This document shows positions 35,401 through 47,218 of a stretch of 64,000 nt of DNA, piece after piece. A program made the position numbers and the translations under genes. Below the pieces are notes generated by a model that was not told the DNA's origin, ran no database searches, and saw only the letters and a list, made by a program, of their open reading frames with translations. How positions within the stretch are numbered: position 1 is the stretch's first letter; each line of letters opens with the position of its first letter. Source of the DNA: Pieris napi (lineage: Eukaryota > Arthropoda > Insecta > Lepidoptera > Pieridae); assembly GCF_905475465.1 (NCBI RefSeq), contig NC_062241.1, forward strand, positions 3,410,001 to 3,474,000, in the 5' to 3' direction.

Positions 35401-37289
35401 TTTACAAATGCGACAATTCTTTTAAAATAAACATATAGACACATTTTCTGTGTTTTTTTGTCAATAATTTTGGGACTGCTTCTCTACTGTCTACGTGTAC
35501 GTAGATACATTTTTGGAGTCTCACTTAGATTATGAATTATCATAGGTGAATCCTAAAGTAACACCAACTATAATTAACATTTAGTTTTGACACCTATTTT
35601 TTTAGAATACTTTATCCAAACACAATAAATTTGCGACAAATTATTAAAAAGCTACGATCACAGAAGGAAAATATTATTCAACCAAATTATCGAATATTTC
35701 CTACATACACCTAACAACAATTGCGATTCCATCGCCCGTCCAACACTAAAAACCTGTCTCAATTCGCTTAGCACCACCGATAGAACCAAAATACGCAATT
35801 TACTTGAAAAATCGCGTACTAAGGTTTTTCAGATCAGATTATAACAGCTGTTCTGTAACTCCAACAAAATCAAATAAAATGATCAATCAAATCAAAAATC
35901 TAATAAAATGTTAGATTTTTTTTTAATGGCTCTGGCACGATTTGTGCATTAGCCAGCGTCAAATATAGGACTTTTATAATTCGTGTCTTTTAGAAATTCG
36001 ACCCTGTCCTCCATGTACGGTAAAAGGCACTCGCCCGGTACCGCACAACCCTCCCAAAGGCCGGGAACAAATTAAAATTAAAGTTTGCCCTCGAACCGGG
36101 AATCGAACCCGGTACCCCTCACCTAGCTGACAGATATATTTTGCAAGTTAAAGTAATGTTGTATCAATCTTGCTTTGTTGGTTATGCACTAATATCGTAT
36201 AAAAGCGCATATTCCCGTAAATTCTTCAAGTTTTGACACATTTCAAACGCTACCTAACATTAATACTACGGGTTTGTGTAGAAATTACATCGTTCAACAG
36301 ATATTGGACCTTATTTCTAAACAGGATGTTTTCTAATTGTTTAAATAAGTCCTATATGACATTATTAAATTATTTCGATTAATGTTAATTCGTTTTAGAA
36401 AATATGGTTGTTTCGCTCATTAAAGAACACAAAACTCTAATCTAGTTAGAGCTGTCAAAGCATTTTACACAAGTTTGACACATTTGCTCGTGTTCAAGAC
36501 GAGGCTTGAGAAACGATTCGTAATACGTAATGTATCACCAACTAAATTATATTTCAATAGTCTTTTGTTAATTTAAATGTCCATATCGCCATTCTCATAT
36601 GTATAATTAACCAATATTGTATAATTTCGTTCGTTTACTGTCACAACACCAGCACAACTCTTTACCAAGTAAAGACAAGCTCAAAAGTGCATAATTTTAT
36701 AAAATTCTGGTACAAGTTCAACCCTATCACTCCACTTTGAAAACGGCTAATTCAAAGTATCCAGTATTGCTATCTCTCTCGCACCTACGTCAATCGGCCT
36801 TGCGAGAAGAAAGCAGATAGACGTCAGTGCATCTCGTACGTACTAGAGACGCGCGTGCCCGCAATTTGCGCACGCTCCACGCGACGTCCATTGACGAATA
36901 ACTTCATTGGATTATTAACACGAATCGACTGGAAAACGTATTTCTGAAACAAATTATTAATAAATTAATTAAATATGATTGATGTACGAAAATTATTCAT
37001 ATTACGAAGAGCTCGTACGAATTTTACCGATGTCAGATTCTGACAGCTCAAACGCATATATATATATAAGATATATTATATCCCATTATTGAAAAAAAAT
37101 AAGTCTAAATACACCATTTTAGTTTAAGTACTCATGTCTCTTTTTTACCCCGAGTAAACACAATTTGACAGAGAGAGACAAAGGAGTATTTTAGTTAATT
37201 AGACTGAGAAAGAGATTATTATAGATTTTAAATAACATTTTTATAACTCCCGTGTAACTACGCCAGGTTGCTCAACTTTTTTTATTTAT
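32493..37289. other. Intergenic region between the torso-like paralogue and Ttc5
   Basis: AT-rich, with a CpG-richer patch at 33190-33240 (GTAACGCGCGGCCGCGCGTC). A nested dyad sits at 34401-34441 (CTACCCACA/TGTGGGTAG around TAGCATTAATGCTA). The longest ORF, 34431-34892, shows no domain, splice context or codon signal and is not called. Repeats are listed separately. Confidence 0.4.
35917..36140 (-). repeat. tRNA-related SINE/non-LTR tail, reverse orientation
   Basis: A poly(T)-like start (TTTTTTTTAATGGCTCTGGC) is followed by GGCACTCGCCCGGTACCGCA, CCTCCCAAAGGCCGGGAACA and CGAACCGGGAATCGAACCCG. The last block is the complement of a Pol III B box (GGTTCGATTCCCGG). Different family from the SINE at 9478. 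Confidence 0.55.
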
Positions 37290-40200
37290 TTATGGACATA
37301 AACGAAAGTTTTCTGACAAAAATGGAAAAGGATTTACCATTTCCGGTGTGACAACATTATGAGATTTCAAATTCGGCTCCGGGATGGCAACCCAGTCCCC
37401 AATGAGGGTGCCTTTCCCAGCTGCCCAATTGTATGCCGTTACTAACACACACTTCATACTGTCATCTATAATGGCGAAAGCGCTGAAATCCATACAAAAA
37501 TAATTATCAAATTCATTATTTATCAAGCTTATTATAAAACGTGGACTATATTTAGTATAGTATTTTTATTACGTTACTATGGTTACCATTTTTTATATGG
37601 AAATAACACTAAAACGTGGTAACAAATATTCACGATGTTTAAAAGTATTCGAGTAACAAATGTAATTAAGAAGTTACATTAAAATTAGTCCGTTTATATT
37701 TGTTTTTTGAAATTTCAAATAAAAGTAGAATAGAAAGATTATAAATAGATAGCAAGTGTTACAACGCGAAACCATAGTGGTTTCACCAGGAATAAATCCC
37801 AGAACCTACAGACTAACATCTGTACCTGTACTGAAAATTATCGTGTTTTAACTATGTTCAACGAAACTCACGGAATGCCTCACCTAAAATTTTACCGAAA
37901 AGTCCTAATAACAAAATGACAGAAATGTAATTGTCAATGTCATTGTCAGAAGTGCCATGGGTTATATTTGTTTACGCGCCTTTATATAAAACGATACAAC
38001 GACACACAGTAATAAATATAATGGCTGATAAGATTGATTGATTGGCTGGAGAGCTTTTCCAGGCAACCCGTGCTTAGGGAGCGTTCAAGTATTACGTAAC
38101 GAATTTTGGGAGGGGGGGGATCCTTTTGTAAAACGTTACGATGCGGGGCGGGGATTGAATTACGCGTTATCGTTAATATTATTTTCTACTTACACCACAT
38201 AATAGTCACTAGTTGATCACGAAACGTTTTACTAGACTTGGGTACTGAAAAACGTTACGGCGAGTTCATGGGGGGGGGGGTCAATAATCTCCAAAAATTG
38301 CGTTACGTAATACTTGAACGCTCCCTAATAGGAAAGAAGAAACTAAAGTGACTTTAACTATAATAATATATAAATCCCTGCACTTCAACAATCATGGAAT
38401 AGAGAGAGATAGACAATAGGTGCTTCATATGAGATATTCAAGATAATAGAGAGGGGACTAATTGAATGACTTTATAGGTTCTAAAGAATATTATACTTAC
38501 AAGGGCACTGCATTCTCGCTATGTATGGAGCCGACCACGCGTCCCAAGATCACTTTGTTCTCATTGGGACCCTCTTGTAGAGCATTTATTCTTACCAACT
38601 CGAGGTTAACATCTCGCCTCCCTCCAAGGGTCACGAATTGGTCAGGCAAGTAGTCTCCTAACATCTTTTTGTCCATAGACTGAAAATAAAAATTTGTCAT
38701 ATAATTTAATTTCACAAAAAGGTAGCATGTGTAATTTTAGTAATAATAAAAAAATGTGTTTAATAGTTATTTCTATATTTTTTTTGTTTTTTTTTATATT
38801 ATTTACACAACCTTTGTGTAATAATACAATTTATTTACATTACTATCGCATGTTGTATAGCTGTGTGGGTAGTTATACAAAAATATTCCAATGCCATAAT
38901 ATTTCCGTGAAAAGAGTGGTAATAGATTATTACGTTCTAGACATTCGTCAAAATGTGCCGTCGTAATGTTCGCTTACTGTGCCGTCCATAATCATGTAAT
39001 AAAAAATAGTCCGTAATTTGAACAGTAAAACCATCGTAAAACGCTTTTGCTCTTCAGTATCATTAGATAAACTACTGTGACGTACATTTAGTTATTTTTT
39101 AACTATTTACACTAAATACATAACATAATGTTTAAATCGTAAAATAGAATAGCTTTCATTTGATATATACTGGGTGGCGCAAAAGTACTGGCACTAAAAA
39201 AATTTGTTTATTTTTTTATATGACATTTCCTGTCATTCTGTTGTTGAAAATTGTGTAGTGAACAAATGTTAAATACACTGAAAATAAACATGGACCGTTT
39301 TACTCCCCAAGAACGTGGAATAATCGTGTCAATGTTCTTACGGAATAATTCATCAGTGATAAAAACACAACGTGAATTTCGTCGACGATTTCCCCACCGT
39401 CCAAAAAATAAACAAATTTTCTTTAGTGCCAGAACTTTTGCGCCACCCAGTATAATTGTATATGTTATGTACTTAGTATCCTAGTAATAATAGCCTGAAA
39501 AAAAATTGATTTAACGACTTTGCTACCCGTCAAGAGATATGTTACGTGTCAACGCGCGTTACACAAGAGTTACTGATAACCAATCACAGCCAAACGAAAC
39601 GATTTATCGTTTCGTCTTTCGTCCGTCCAACTAAGATCTAAGTATACCTACTTGTAGCATGTTAGCAAGGCGTTTGCCCTTAATCTTGCCACGTGTGCGC
39701 AGTAAATCAACAGCACTGGCCAAGAACTGTCGTAATTTTGTGCGCTCGCGATCCGGTGGCATCCATACAGGGTCAAGGTCACACGCCCTGTTAAACGTAT
39801 CTAGGGCCTCAGTGTATTTCTCTTCGTACTTTAATGCCTGGAAATTGGAACAGTATTTATTGTAATCGTATTATTTATTTCGTACATGTGTAAGGGCTAG
39901 TTAATCTGAAATGAAATGAAATGAAATAGTTTATTCTTGCAAGTAGGACTATATAAATCACTTTTACAATGTCTTCCTAAACTAGATGAAGTCGACATTT
40001 CCTAACTGACTGCCCTGAGAAGAAATGTCGAAACAAACTCGGGGGTCTTGGTCTCTTTTATAGTCCAGATAATACAATAATAAATTAATAAGTTGGTGTA
40101 AACAAATGCAGAGTATTTACTGGACTGGTCTTTGGAAGAAAGAACCAGCTCGATCTGAGCAAGCCTGCGCCAGCAGACGGCTAGCATGCCCCGAATAGCT

Positions 40201-43200
40201 CAATCTAGTTCTTAGGGTAGGAAATTAAACACTCTAATGATGACTTGATCCACTATAATTCACTTCACTGATTTTACAATCTATTCTCTACTCCGACTCG
40301 ACCATCCCACTTCGGGCAGATGTTCTAGTCAATTCGTAACAATTCGTAAACAACCGAACGAGTCAATTAGTAACTATTGCACATGCGCACTTGTAGCAAG
40401 ATTCTTAAGAATATGTTCCATAAAAAATGTTTAGACTTTAATTAAATAAACGTTAAAAGCTAACACATTTTTAATTTGTTTAGTCATAAAAAGTAGGGAG
40501 GAGACGCAAACAGATGGATGTTTGTACATTGTGGTCTTGATATAAAGTTATAAAATGACTTGAAAATAATAATATAATTCAACTTTCTTAACAAAACGAA
40601 AAGGAGTTCTTAAAATATCATAATTATGTTTGTTTTTCGTTATCGAAATAGAATAGTCGGTTTTTATAATTCAAAGTTAAATCATTGAATTGGGTTAGTA
40701 TTAAAATCATAATAAAAATACGTCTATAAATAAGATGTATTTATGTACCAAATACATCAAAGGCCCATAAACTAAAGATAATGGATGATAAATCCATTAT
40801 TTATTGTGGTTTCAGCAACTTATATAATACAGTGGAATCTCTATAACTCCAATATCAAGAGAAATGCAAAAATATTCGAGTTAACGAGTTTTGACTTAAC
40901 AAGAACTTCGAGATACATAATATTATGATTTAACTGCTAAAATTTCGACTTACAGAGGCGCGAATTCTAAGTGTATTTTTATATTGTATGCAATTAATTT
41001 ATTTATTAATTGCACATGTACAAGACAAAAACAATAGATTAGAAGCCCCGAACCCGAAAATTTATTTTGGATGTTATTTCGGGCATTCCAAGTAAGACGT
41101 CATTATATTTTAATGACGACTTACGGAGACTCCGTAAGTCGTCATTAAAAAATAAAAAATAAAAGCCTTTTAAAATTCGAGTTACAAAGTCAAAAAAATT
41201 CGAGATACCGAGATTTAGGGGTTCAGCGGAAGGGAATGGCAGTTTTTTTCGTCTTACTGAGGATTTCGACTTAACGAGTTATAGAGATTCCACTGTATAT
41301 AATAATAGTAATAATAACTTTACTTATGACAAAAGGGTTGTGACAGAATTCAGTTATGGCTAGTCCCCACACTAGGGAGGCCCTGTGTTGTGGGTAACTA
41401 GAAAACAATTATTCCGTGGTACATGTTTAAAACAGTTAAAGAAAAAATTGTGCTACAAATTAAGAATGAGTATTGTAAAAGTATTTATAAGTCACAAATA
41501 ATAGCCATGATATTTAATTGGTTGTTTTAAATAATTTAATAGGCCTCAAAACTTGAACAACTGTGAAACATCCAATATGTCATGACATTAGCAGTAATAA
41601 CCGATTCTATATTTAGTTTAGTACAAAAAATCAATATCCACCGCAATTGAGTTCTAAATAAATTATCATAGTACAGCCTTTGACAATTTTTAATATAGAC
41701 CTGTATGAGGTTTCTTTTGGATTCAGAATTTAGAATAAGTAAGGCGAAATCTTCGGGTGGGCGTAAGATTATACTGGATTGGGCACATTTAATTTCACTT
41801 GGACTCGCTCTATTACATTACTGACTAAGCAATAGGATAATGTATCTATTATTTTACTTATGTGTATATATATAAATATATATAAAAAGAAAATGGTGTT
41901 CGTTTGAGGCTCTTTCACGCTTAAACCACTGATCGTATCGACATGAAACTACCACTATTCGATGCGAAATTTTTCCTGAATGGTTTATGGCTATTTATTT
42001 TTTTATTTCTGTTTTACTTTTATGAAAATTTATCCATACCTACGGACTTCACCGCGGAAACATTCGGGGAGGCTTCCTAGAACCTCTAAACGTCAACATC
42101 TGTTAAAAACTCGATTTTCGAAATATTTCAATTTTCTTAGCGGGAAGTTACAAAGAAGAATAATAAAAATATGAAAAAAAATAAAATAATGAAACATAAA
42201 ATTTATTTTAATTCGTCCAGCAAAGCGGGCGCGAAATGGCTAGTATGTGTATATAGAACACTTCTAAAACATAAAAACCATTCGATTTTCGAATAAACCC
42301 AATATATTTCAACGATTTAAAAATGCTTTAGGTTCGGAAAGCTGAATAAATTTGTCTCTGTGACATTTAAATATTTTTGTATGAATTTCTATTCAAAACC
42401 ATATAAGGAATTTTCATTTTTGGAAGCAGTCTTACTACCTCCAGTAAAATGCATCCATTGATTTATGCAGCAAAACTTTAAAATTAAAAAAAAATACACA
42501 ACCTAATGTTGTGCTAGACATATGATAAACAGACTACATTACTTTATTTTTTTACTATAGGTGAGATATCCCTCAAAGGTATTAGGTAATCTCCCACTAA
42601 CTAAAGAAAAAGGTGGTGAATTCGTGTTTGCTGCCTTCCTTTACATATGGAGCACAAACTTGGATTTTCAAAAACAAAACAAAAGCCAAAACTCGTTCGA
42701 GCCAGGGTGCGATAGATAGAAGTATTCTCGGAATTCAATTATGCGACAAAGATAAAAGTGAATATAGAAATACAAAAATAATTGATGCTGCACAACAAGC
42801 CGTACAACTTAAATGGAGATGGGCAGGACACGTAGCCCGATATACAGATGATAGATGGTCTAAAAGAGTAACCAAATAGACTGGTCCAAAAGGAAAAAAA
42901 ACAAGGGCAGACCGATAAAGCGATATACCGATGGGATCAAAAAGGTAGGTGGAAAAAATTGGATGGCGATATCACAAGATAAAATAGGGTGGAAAAAGTT
43001 GGAGTATTCCTTCTCCCGAACAGGTTTTTTTAAATATCTATTTTTGTTAAATGTATGTCAATAAGGTGTGGATGAATAACGACTTATTGTTATTATACTT
43101 ACAATAGCCTTATTATAGAACAAATCGGGTTGGCCTCTTGCGATTAGGTCTGTGTCGGCCTGTTTGTATGCACTCATGCATTGCTTTAAAATTGCCGGAT

Positions 43201-44985
43201 CTTGTGACACTGTGAAATACTGGCAAAGGTAGGAATTGCCCAAAATTATCCAGGACTGACCATCTGCTGTATCTTGTGAAACGGCTTCTTTAGCATACTC
43301 AACACTTTTTAGTATCATTTGTGAAGCTTCACCATCTTTCTTTGTACCAGCTTCTTGCCGTAGTATTATGGAGAGGCAACGGAGTGATATTCTGTTTCTT
43401 TCCTACAAAAAGCTATAAATGACACACACAGGTTGAGGACACTAATGATAAGTAGTAGTCTCACAAAGATTTAGTCAAAGTTTTCATATAAAACTAATCA
43501 GTTTTTTTGACAAAAGCAGCATTTCTACAAATATCTGAGTTAAAATGCAGTATCTCTTATCATTGAAATCTACTTTTGCACGTTAATTATAAATGGATAC
43601 TAAATTATATAAAATAATACATACATGTTTCAAGGCACCTTCAAAGCAAGCCCTGGCTTCTTTAACATTAATATTTTTCCAATAGCACTCTCCAAGTTCA
43701 TTCCATGCTTCAACCATATGAGGGTTTAATTTAACAGCTTTACTCAAAGACTGACTAGCTCTTGCGTCATATTTAAGACTCACATTATAACATCTTCCTT
43801 TTAGGTATTGAAATTGGGCTCTAAGCGAAAATGGAATTTCAGTGTCCACTAAAAAAATATGAAAAAAGTCATAAGCATTAGACGGCCTAGCTCTGTTTTA
43901 TCTATAGTTTAGGCTGACTTGGATTTGTATTTACCACCCCTGAGATTTGTTAGTTGGTTTTATAAGTAAAAAGTCAAAGGTCTTGAGTGATTCCTATTAA
44001 AGTCTTCTAATAAAGAGTTGAGAAACATAAAGAATTATAAGTGCGAAGTAGCTTATACTTATTTACTGGTTATATGGTATACTTCACAACTTATAATAAT
44101 ATAATAATGATATGAGATGAAAGGTAAAGACAATTGAATAAGACAATAAATATAAGAACATTAAGGAGATGCTATAATAAACCTAGGAAAAATTATTAAC
44201 ATATATAGAATACTTGTTATTTTATCAAAGGCAGACAAATTATCAATAGATTTTATTTATTTTACCATCAACACTTTCAAATTTTTCTATTAATTTGTCC
44301 TTTTTCTCTTCCACATATTTATTCTTATTTTTTGCCATTTCTATGGGATGATTCTCAAAGAACATATCACGATAAGAATATAATTCTTGTAACTCTTTCT
44401 GAAATTAAGATAATAATCAGGAGAATAAGATCCAATTATTTAGTAAATATTTGAAATTTCAGAAAAAATCTTCGGGTTTCTTGTTTAATGATAGAACTAA
44501 TACTAACAATAGTAGGAGAATAGTAGTAGAAAGTAGTTACAGAGAACAATGAATGTGGAATCTGACCGGAATCTCTTTCTAACTGCACATAGGTATCTTA
44601 TGGAAAGTTTAAGGCTTAATCTTGTATAAGCACCTATAAATTTGGATATTCACATTTTTTATAGATAAATTCCACTCTTTAAAAGCTTCGGTATGAAGTA
44701 TTTTACATAAGAAAAATACGATTTGTGATTTCTATCATAAAAAACCTTTAAAGTAACATAAAAAAATGTTTATTAATGCTTGTATACATCTGTGTCTATA
44801 TTTTGTGTATTGACTAACAACATGGCTGGATTTCTTAATTAATTATATGGAAATGGAAATGATCATGGTAAAATTTATATTGTATATGCAATAATTAAAC
44901 AACATTGAATATTTACCGATAAATTTTCAATAAATTTATTCGCTTTGTCCACTGACACAGAATGTTCTTCACCCCCGTTAGCCAT
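37290..44985 (-). CDS. Ttc5: Tetratricopeptide repeat protein 5 (Ttc5/Strap)
   Basis: Seven exons on the reverse strand: 44917-44985, 44266-44398, 43625-43848, 43103-43402, 39652-39837, 38501-38679 and 37290-37482. Phases join cleanly (0, 1, 0, 0, 0, 2) and all introns are GT-AG. The product is 427 aa, close to the 440 aa of mammals. TPR units cover roughly residues 70-290 (for example SKAVKLNPHMVEAWNELGEC, QSWIILGNSYLCQYF, YTEALDTFNRACDLDPVW). The C-terminal OB-fold contains VILGRVVGSIHSENAVP and GTLIGDWVAIPEPNL. In animals TTC5 binds nascent tubulin at the ribosome and triggers tubulin mRNA decay, and it is also a p300/JMY cofactor in stress responses. An AATAAA-type signal follows within about 10 nt of the stop. 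Introns 3-6 are loaded with transposons. Confidence 0.95.
38077..38325. mobile_element. PIF/Harbinger-like MITE in Ttc5 intron 6
   Basis: 249 bp with termini GGGAGCGTTCAAGTATTACG (left) and CGTAATACTTGAACGCTCCC (right), and G- and C-rich inner stretches. Same family as 47872-48149. The flanking triplets are TTA and TAA, so the target duplication is imperfect or has mutated. Confidence 0.78.
39170..39450 (+). mobile_element. Internally deleted mariner/Tc1-like element with transposase N-terminus
   Basis: TIRs CTGGGTGGCGCAAAAGTACT and its complement (ending AACTTTTGCGCCACCCAG) are flanked by TA on both sides. Inside, an ATG at 39290 opens MDRFTPQERGIIVSMFLRNN followed by S-x-x-x-T-Q-R-E-F-R-R-R-F, the helix-turn-helix (DUF4817-type) start of insect transposases. 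The rest of the transposase is missing. It lies in Ttc5 intron 5. Confidence 0.8.
40830..41295. mobile_element. Pogo/Tigger-like MITE in Ttc5 intron 4
   Basis: 466 bp bounded by CAGTGGAATCTCTATAACTC and GAGTTATAGAGATTCCACTG with TA on both sides. The interior carries the repeated GAGTTAACGAGTTTTGACTT / TTTCGACTTAACGAG theme typical of pogo-family ends. A perfect 20-bp hairpin (41109-41128 / 41130-41149, one-base loop) lies inside. Confidence 0.8.
41880..42245 (+). mobile_element. Helitron-like non-autonomous repeat, copy 1
   Basis: From GGTGTTCGTTTGAGGCTCTT, AACCACTGATCGTATCGACA, through ACTTCACCGCGGAAACATTC, GGGGAGGCTTCCTAGAACCT to GCGGGCGCGAAATGGCTAGT. The inverted copy is at 56040-56513. 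The CTAGT end suits a Helitron-like family; an RTE-SINE is an alternative. The short ORF shared by both copies (41980-42174) is a by-product of their similarity. Confidence 0.6.
42600..43020 (+). repeat. Non-LTR (RTE/R4-type) reverse-transcriptase fragment in Ttc5 intron 4
   Basis: The frame at 42613-42879 reads LLPSFTYGAQTWIF, then IDRSILGIQL, then KWRWAGHVARYTDDRWSKRV. These are the consecutive C-terminal motifs of an insect non-LTR polymerase (thumb and tail). It ends in stops; downstream frames carry more diverged tail sequence. Confidence 0.8.
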
Positions 44986-45954
44986 GTTTTTTTTTATAAG
45001 ATAAGTGCAAAATAAAAGGCTTACAAAATTATCTAGACGTATATAATCGCACAATATTTTGAACAGTTTAAATTAAATAATAGATGACAATATTTTCTTG
45101 CAAGTTCCGACTTCCGATTTCGCGAGTAACGATTAACGAATACCGAATACCGATTACAATTTACAGAATTTACAGAATACAGTTGATATGATGACACTTG
45201 ACTCGATAGAAGTCAAGTCAGCTATGAACTAACCCAGAACACTATTAGGTTAAATTTATCTAACAATCTGTGATTTGGGAACAATATTAATATAACAGAC
45301 TATACCAAAAAATACAAGTCGAAATTCGAATTGATAATAAAAAATTGATAAAGAATAGGCCAGGTAAAGTATAAACTCTTATTTAGGAAAGTTTGTTTCG
45401 ACTTTTTGAAATTACTGTTAATAACTACTTAGTCAGTGTAACTAACTGATTCTGAATCTTTGTATACAATAATATAATTCTAAAAATGAATAAATAAACG
45501 TTCGAGTCTCGGGAATTCCCCAACAATTATATTTTCTGCGTAGTGCTTCGAAGTTCGATCTGAAGTGAATTTAATCAGTCCTTGCTTCGAACTGAAGTGA
45601 ATTTAATCAGTCCAAAACCGGATCGCATTCTTTACAATAATATATATTTCTTTAGCTGTAATAGTTTCACATACTTACTAAAATTATAAATTTCGTTTAC
45701 AAGTGCGTAGTGGCAGCTCAAGTATATTTGAAAATATTAAGTCATTTAAGGGATATTTCTTCATATCTTAGTGCATAAAACTGTGAACTTGCAGATTGCA
45801 GTGAATACTAATAATAATAGTAATAGTTCTGTAGACTTATTAAATAAACCATGTAAGTCAATAATCCTATCTTAAGATGTTATAACATTCTAGAAAACTT
45901 TTATAAAAATATTATAAACATTAACCTTTGAAAAATTTACAGTTTCAGATCAAT
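44986..45954. promoter_or_regulatory. Shared divergent promoter region of Ttc5 and the zinc-finger gene
   Basis: The two start codons are 969 bp apart in head-to-head orientation. The zinc-finger side has a likely 5' UTR intron: donor ACCAT|GTAAGT at about 45853 and acceptor TTTACAG ending at 45942, giving an in-frame TAA upstream of its ATG. Two direct repeats of TTCGATCTGAAGTGAATTTA / TTCGAACTGAAGTGAATTTA with a period of 32 bp start at 45554 and 45586. Confidence 0.5.
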
Positions 45955-46698
45955 ATGGTATACTATGAAGATATTATTGAGACACAACATGGTAACTCAG
46001 TTCTTTGCATCCTATGCAAAATCTCCTTGGAAAATAAAAATACAGCAATTGAACTTCACATAAATGGAGAAAGGCACAAAAAAAATTATATTAAGAAAAT
46101 CCTGATCCTGAATAATATTCTAGGTGATTGCTGCTGTTTGTGCTATGTCAAAATCACAGATCTAAATCACATTCAGACATCTAAGCATCAGGGACAGTTA
46201 CAAGAAATTCATAATTTTGTGGAAAAAGACGGAGCATTTATTGAATTGCCATCAATGATTCTACAGAGTTGGGCATCAACAGAACAAGGAACAAAGGCTC
46301 ACTGTACAATATGCGATCAGTTTGTGGACTTTACAGTAAAAGAAATACAAAGTCACATTCAAAGTCCAAAACATATGAGATCAAAAGCAATGGCCCTACA
46401 ACCATTTAATGGTATTTTCTCTGTTGATGATAATGATGAAGACTTATGGTGTAAAATTTGTCAAAAATACTTTGCAAATTATATAGAAAAGATCTTTGAT
46501 CATATTGATGATAGTGAACATTATGTTAAGTTAAGCAAAATTGTCAGATTAATTGAAGGTCAAGACATAGTAATTGATAATTATCTTACAAATTCCACTG
46601 AAGATAAGGCAACTTGTAATAAGTGTAAAACACTGGTATCTTGTAATATTGACAATTTGGAAAGACATATTAAAGGAAAACGGCATAAGAATGCTTAA
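45955..46698 (+). CDS. Five-finger U1/matrin-type zinc-finger protein
   Basis: 247 aa in one coding exon, not recognised as a named family. Four fingers share exactly C-x2-C-x13-H-x5-H spacing (C18/C21/H35/H41; C117/C120/H134/H140; C166/C169/H183/H189; C221/C224/H238/H244). A fifth (C60/C63/H72/H78) has a shortened x8 loop. H-x5-H with a wide loop is typical of U1-like/matrin fingers, which usually contact RNA or dsRNA; that role is inferred. The ATG chosen is the first in frame after the likely 5' UTR splice acceptor, and the spliced leader has an upstream in-frame TAA. A MITE lies 17 nt after the stop, so the 3' UTR is probably transposon-derived. It shares its promoter region with Ttc5. 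Confidence 0.85.
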   Translation: MVYYEDIIETQHGNSVLCILCKISLENKNTAIELHINGERHKKNYIKKILILNNILGDCCCLCYVKITDLNHIQTSKHQGQLQEIHNFVEKDGAFIELPSMILQSWASTEQGTKAHCTICDQFVDFTVKEIQSHIQSPKHMRSKAMALQPFNGIFSVDDNDEDLWCKICQKYFANYIEKIFDHIDDSEHYVKLSKIVRLIEGQDIVIDNYLTNSTEDKATCNKCKTLVSCNIDNLERHIKGKRHKNA

Positions 46699-46715
46699 AA
46701 ATCTCAAAGCACTAA

Positions 46716-46956
46716 GGGTGAGATCTATAGTGCGCACTTGGACTTTGCTCAGACTTTACTTACGAAAAACACTAAGGTTAAACTATGATATAGTATATTT
46801 ATAGACATTTTAACGGTGAGATTAAGCTAAGCTCAAGCTAAGACAGAAATTGATGTTTCATTTCATGCAATACCTTCTTTATTATCCTTTAAAAAAGTAA
46901 AGAATGGTTGTAGTTAAGTCTGAGCAAAGTCTAAGTGCGCACTATAGATCTCACCC
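46716..46956. mobile_element. PIF/Harbinger-like MITE abutting the zinc-finger stop codon
   Basis: 241 bp, termini GGGTGAGATCTATAGTGCGC and GCGCACTATAGATCTCACCC, the repeat extending inward through ACTTTGCTCAGACTT. A perfect TAA duplication flanks it (46713-46715 and 46957-46959). The TIR sequence differs from the other PIF-like MITEs here, so it is a separate family. Confidence 0.87.
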
Positions 46957-47218
46957 TAAGAGGTTTGTTTAATGCTGAATTTTCTTGCCTATAGCATGAG
47001 AAATATTATATTTCACATGTTTTTAGATAATGATTTATAAATTGTATTAATAAGCTGTTATATTAACTTGTATAAAACTCACATATTATGGGTCAGAGTA
47101 TCTAAGCCTAATATGTAATACCAAATGTTATAGACGGTCATGAGTAGTATATGATAAGTACTATTAATAGCAATTCTAAAACCAATATATATTTTATAAC
47201 ATTTACAGTTAAAATTAA

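Noticed and set aside
45928..45954. Nine extra N-terminal residues on the zinc-finger protein
   Set aside because: They would need a TTG start and translate across a splice acceptor; the ATG at 45955 with an upstream in-frame stop in the spliced leader is preferred.
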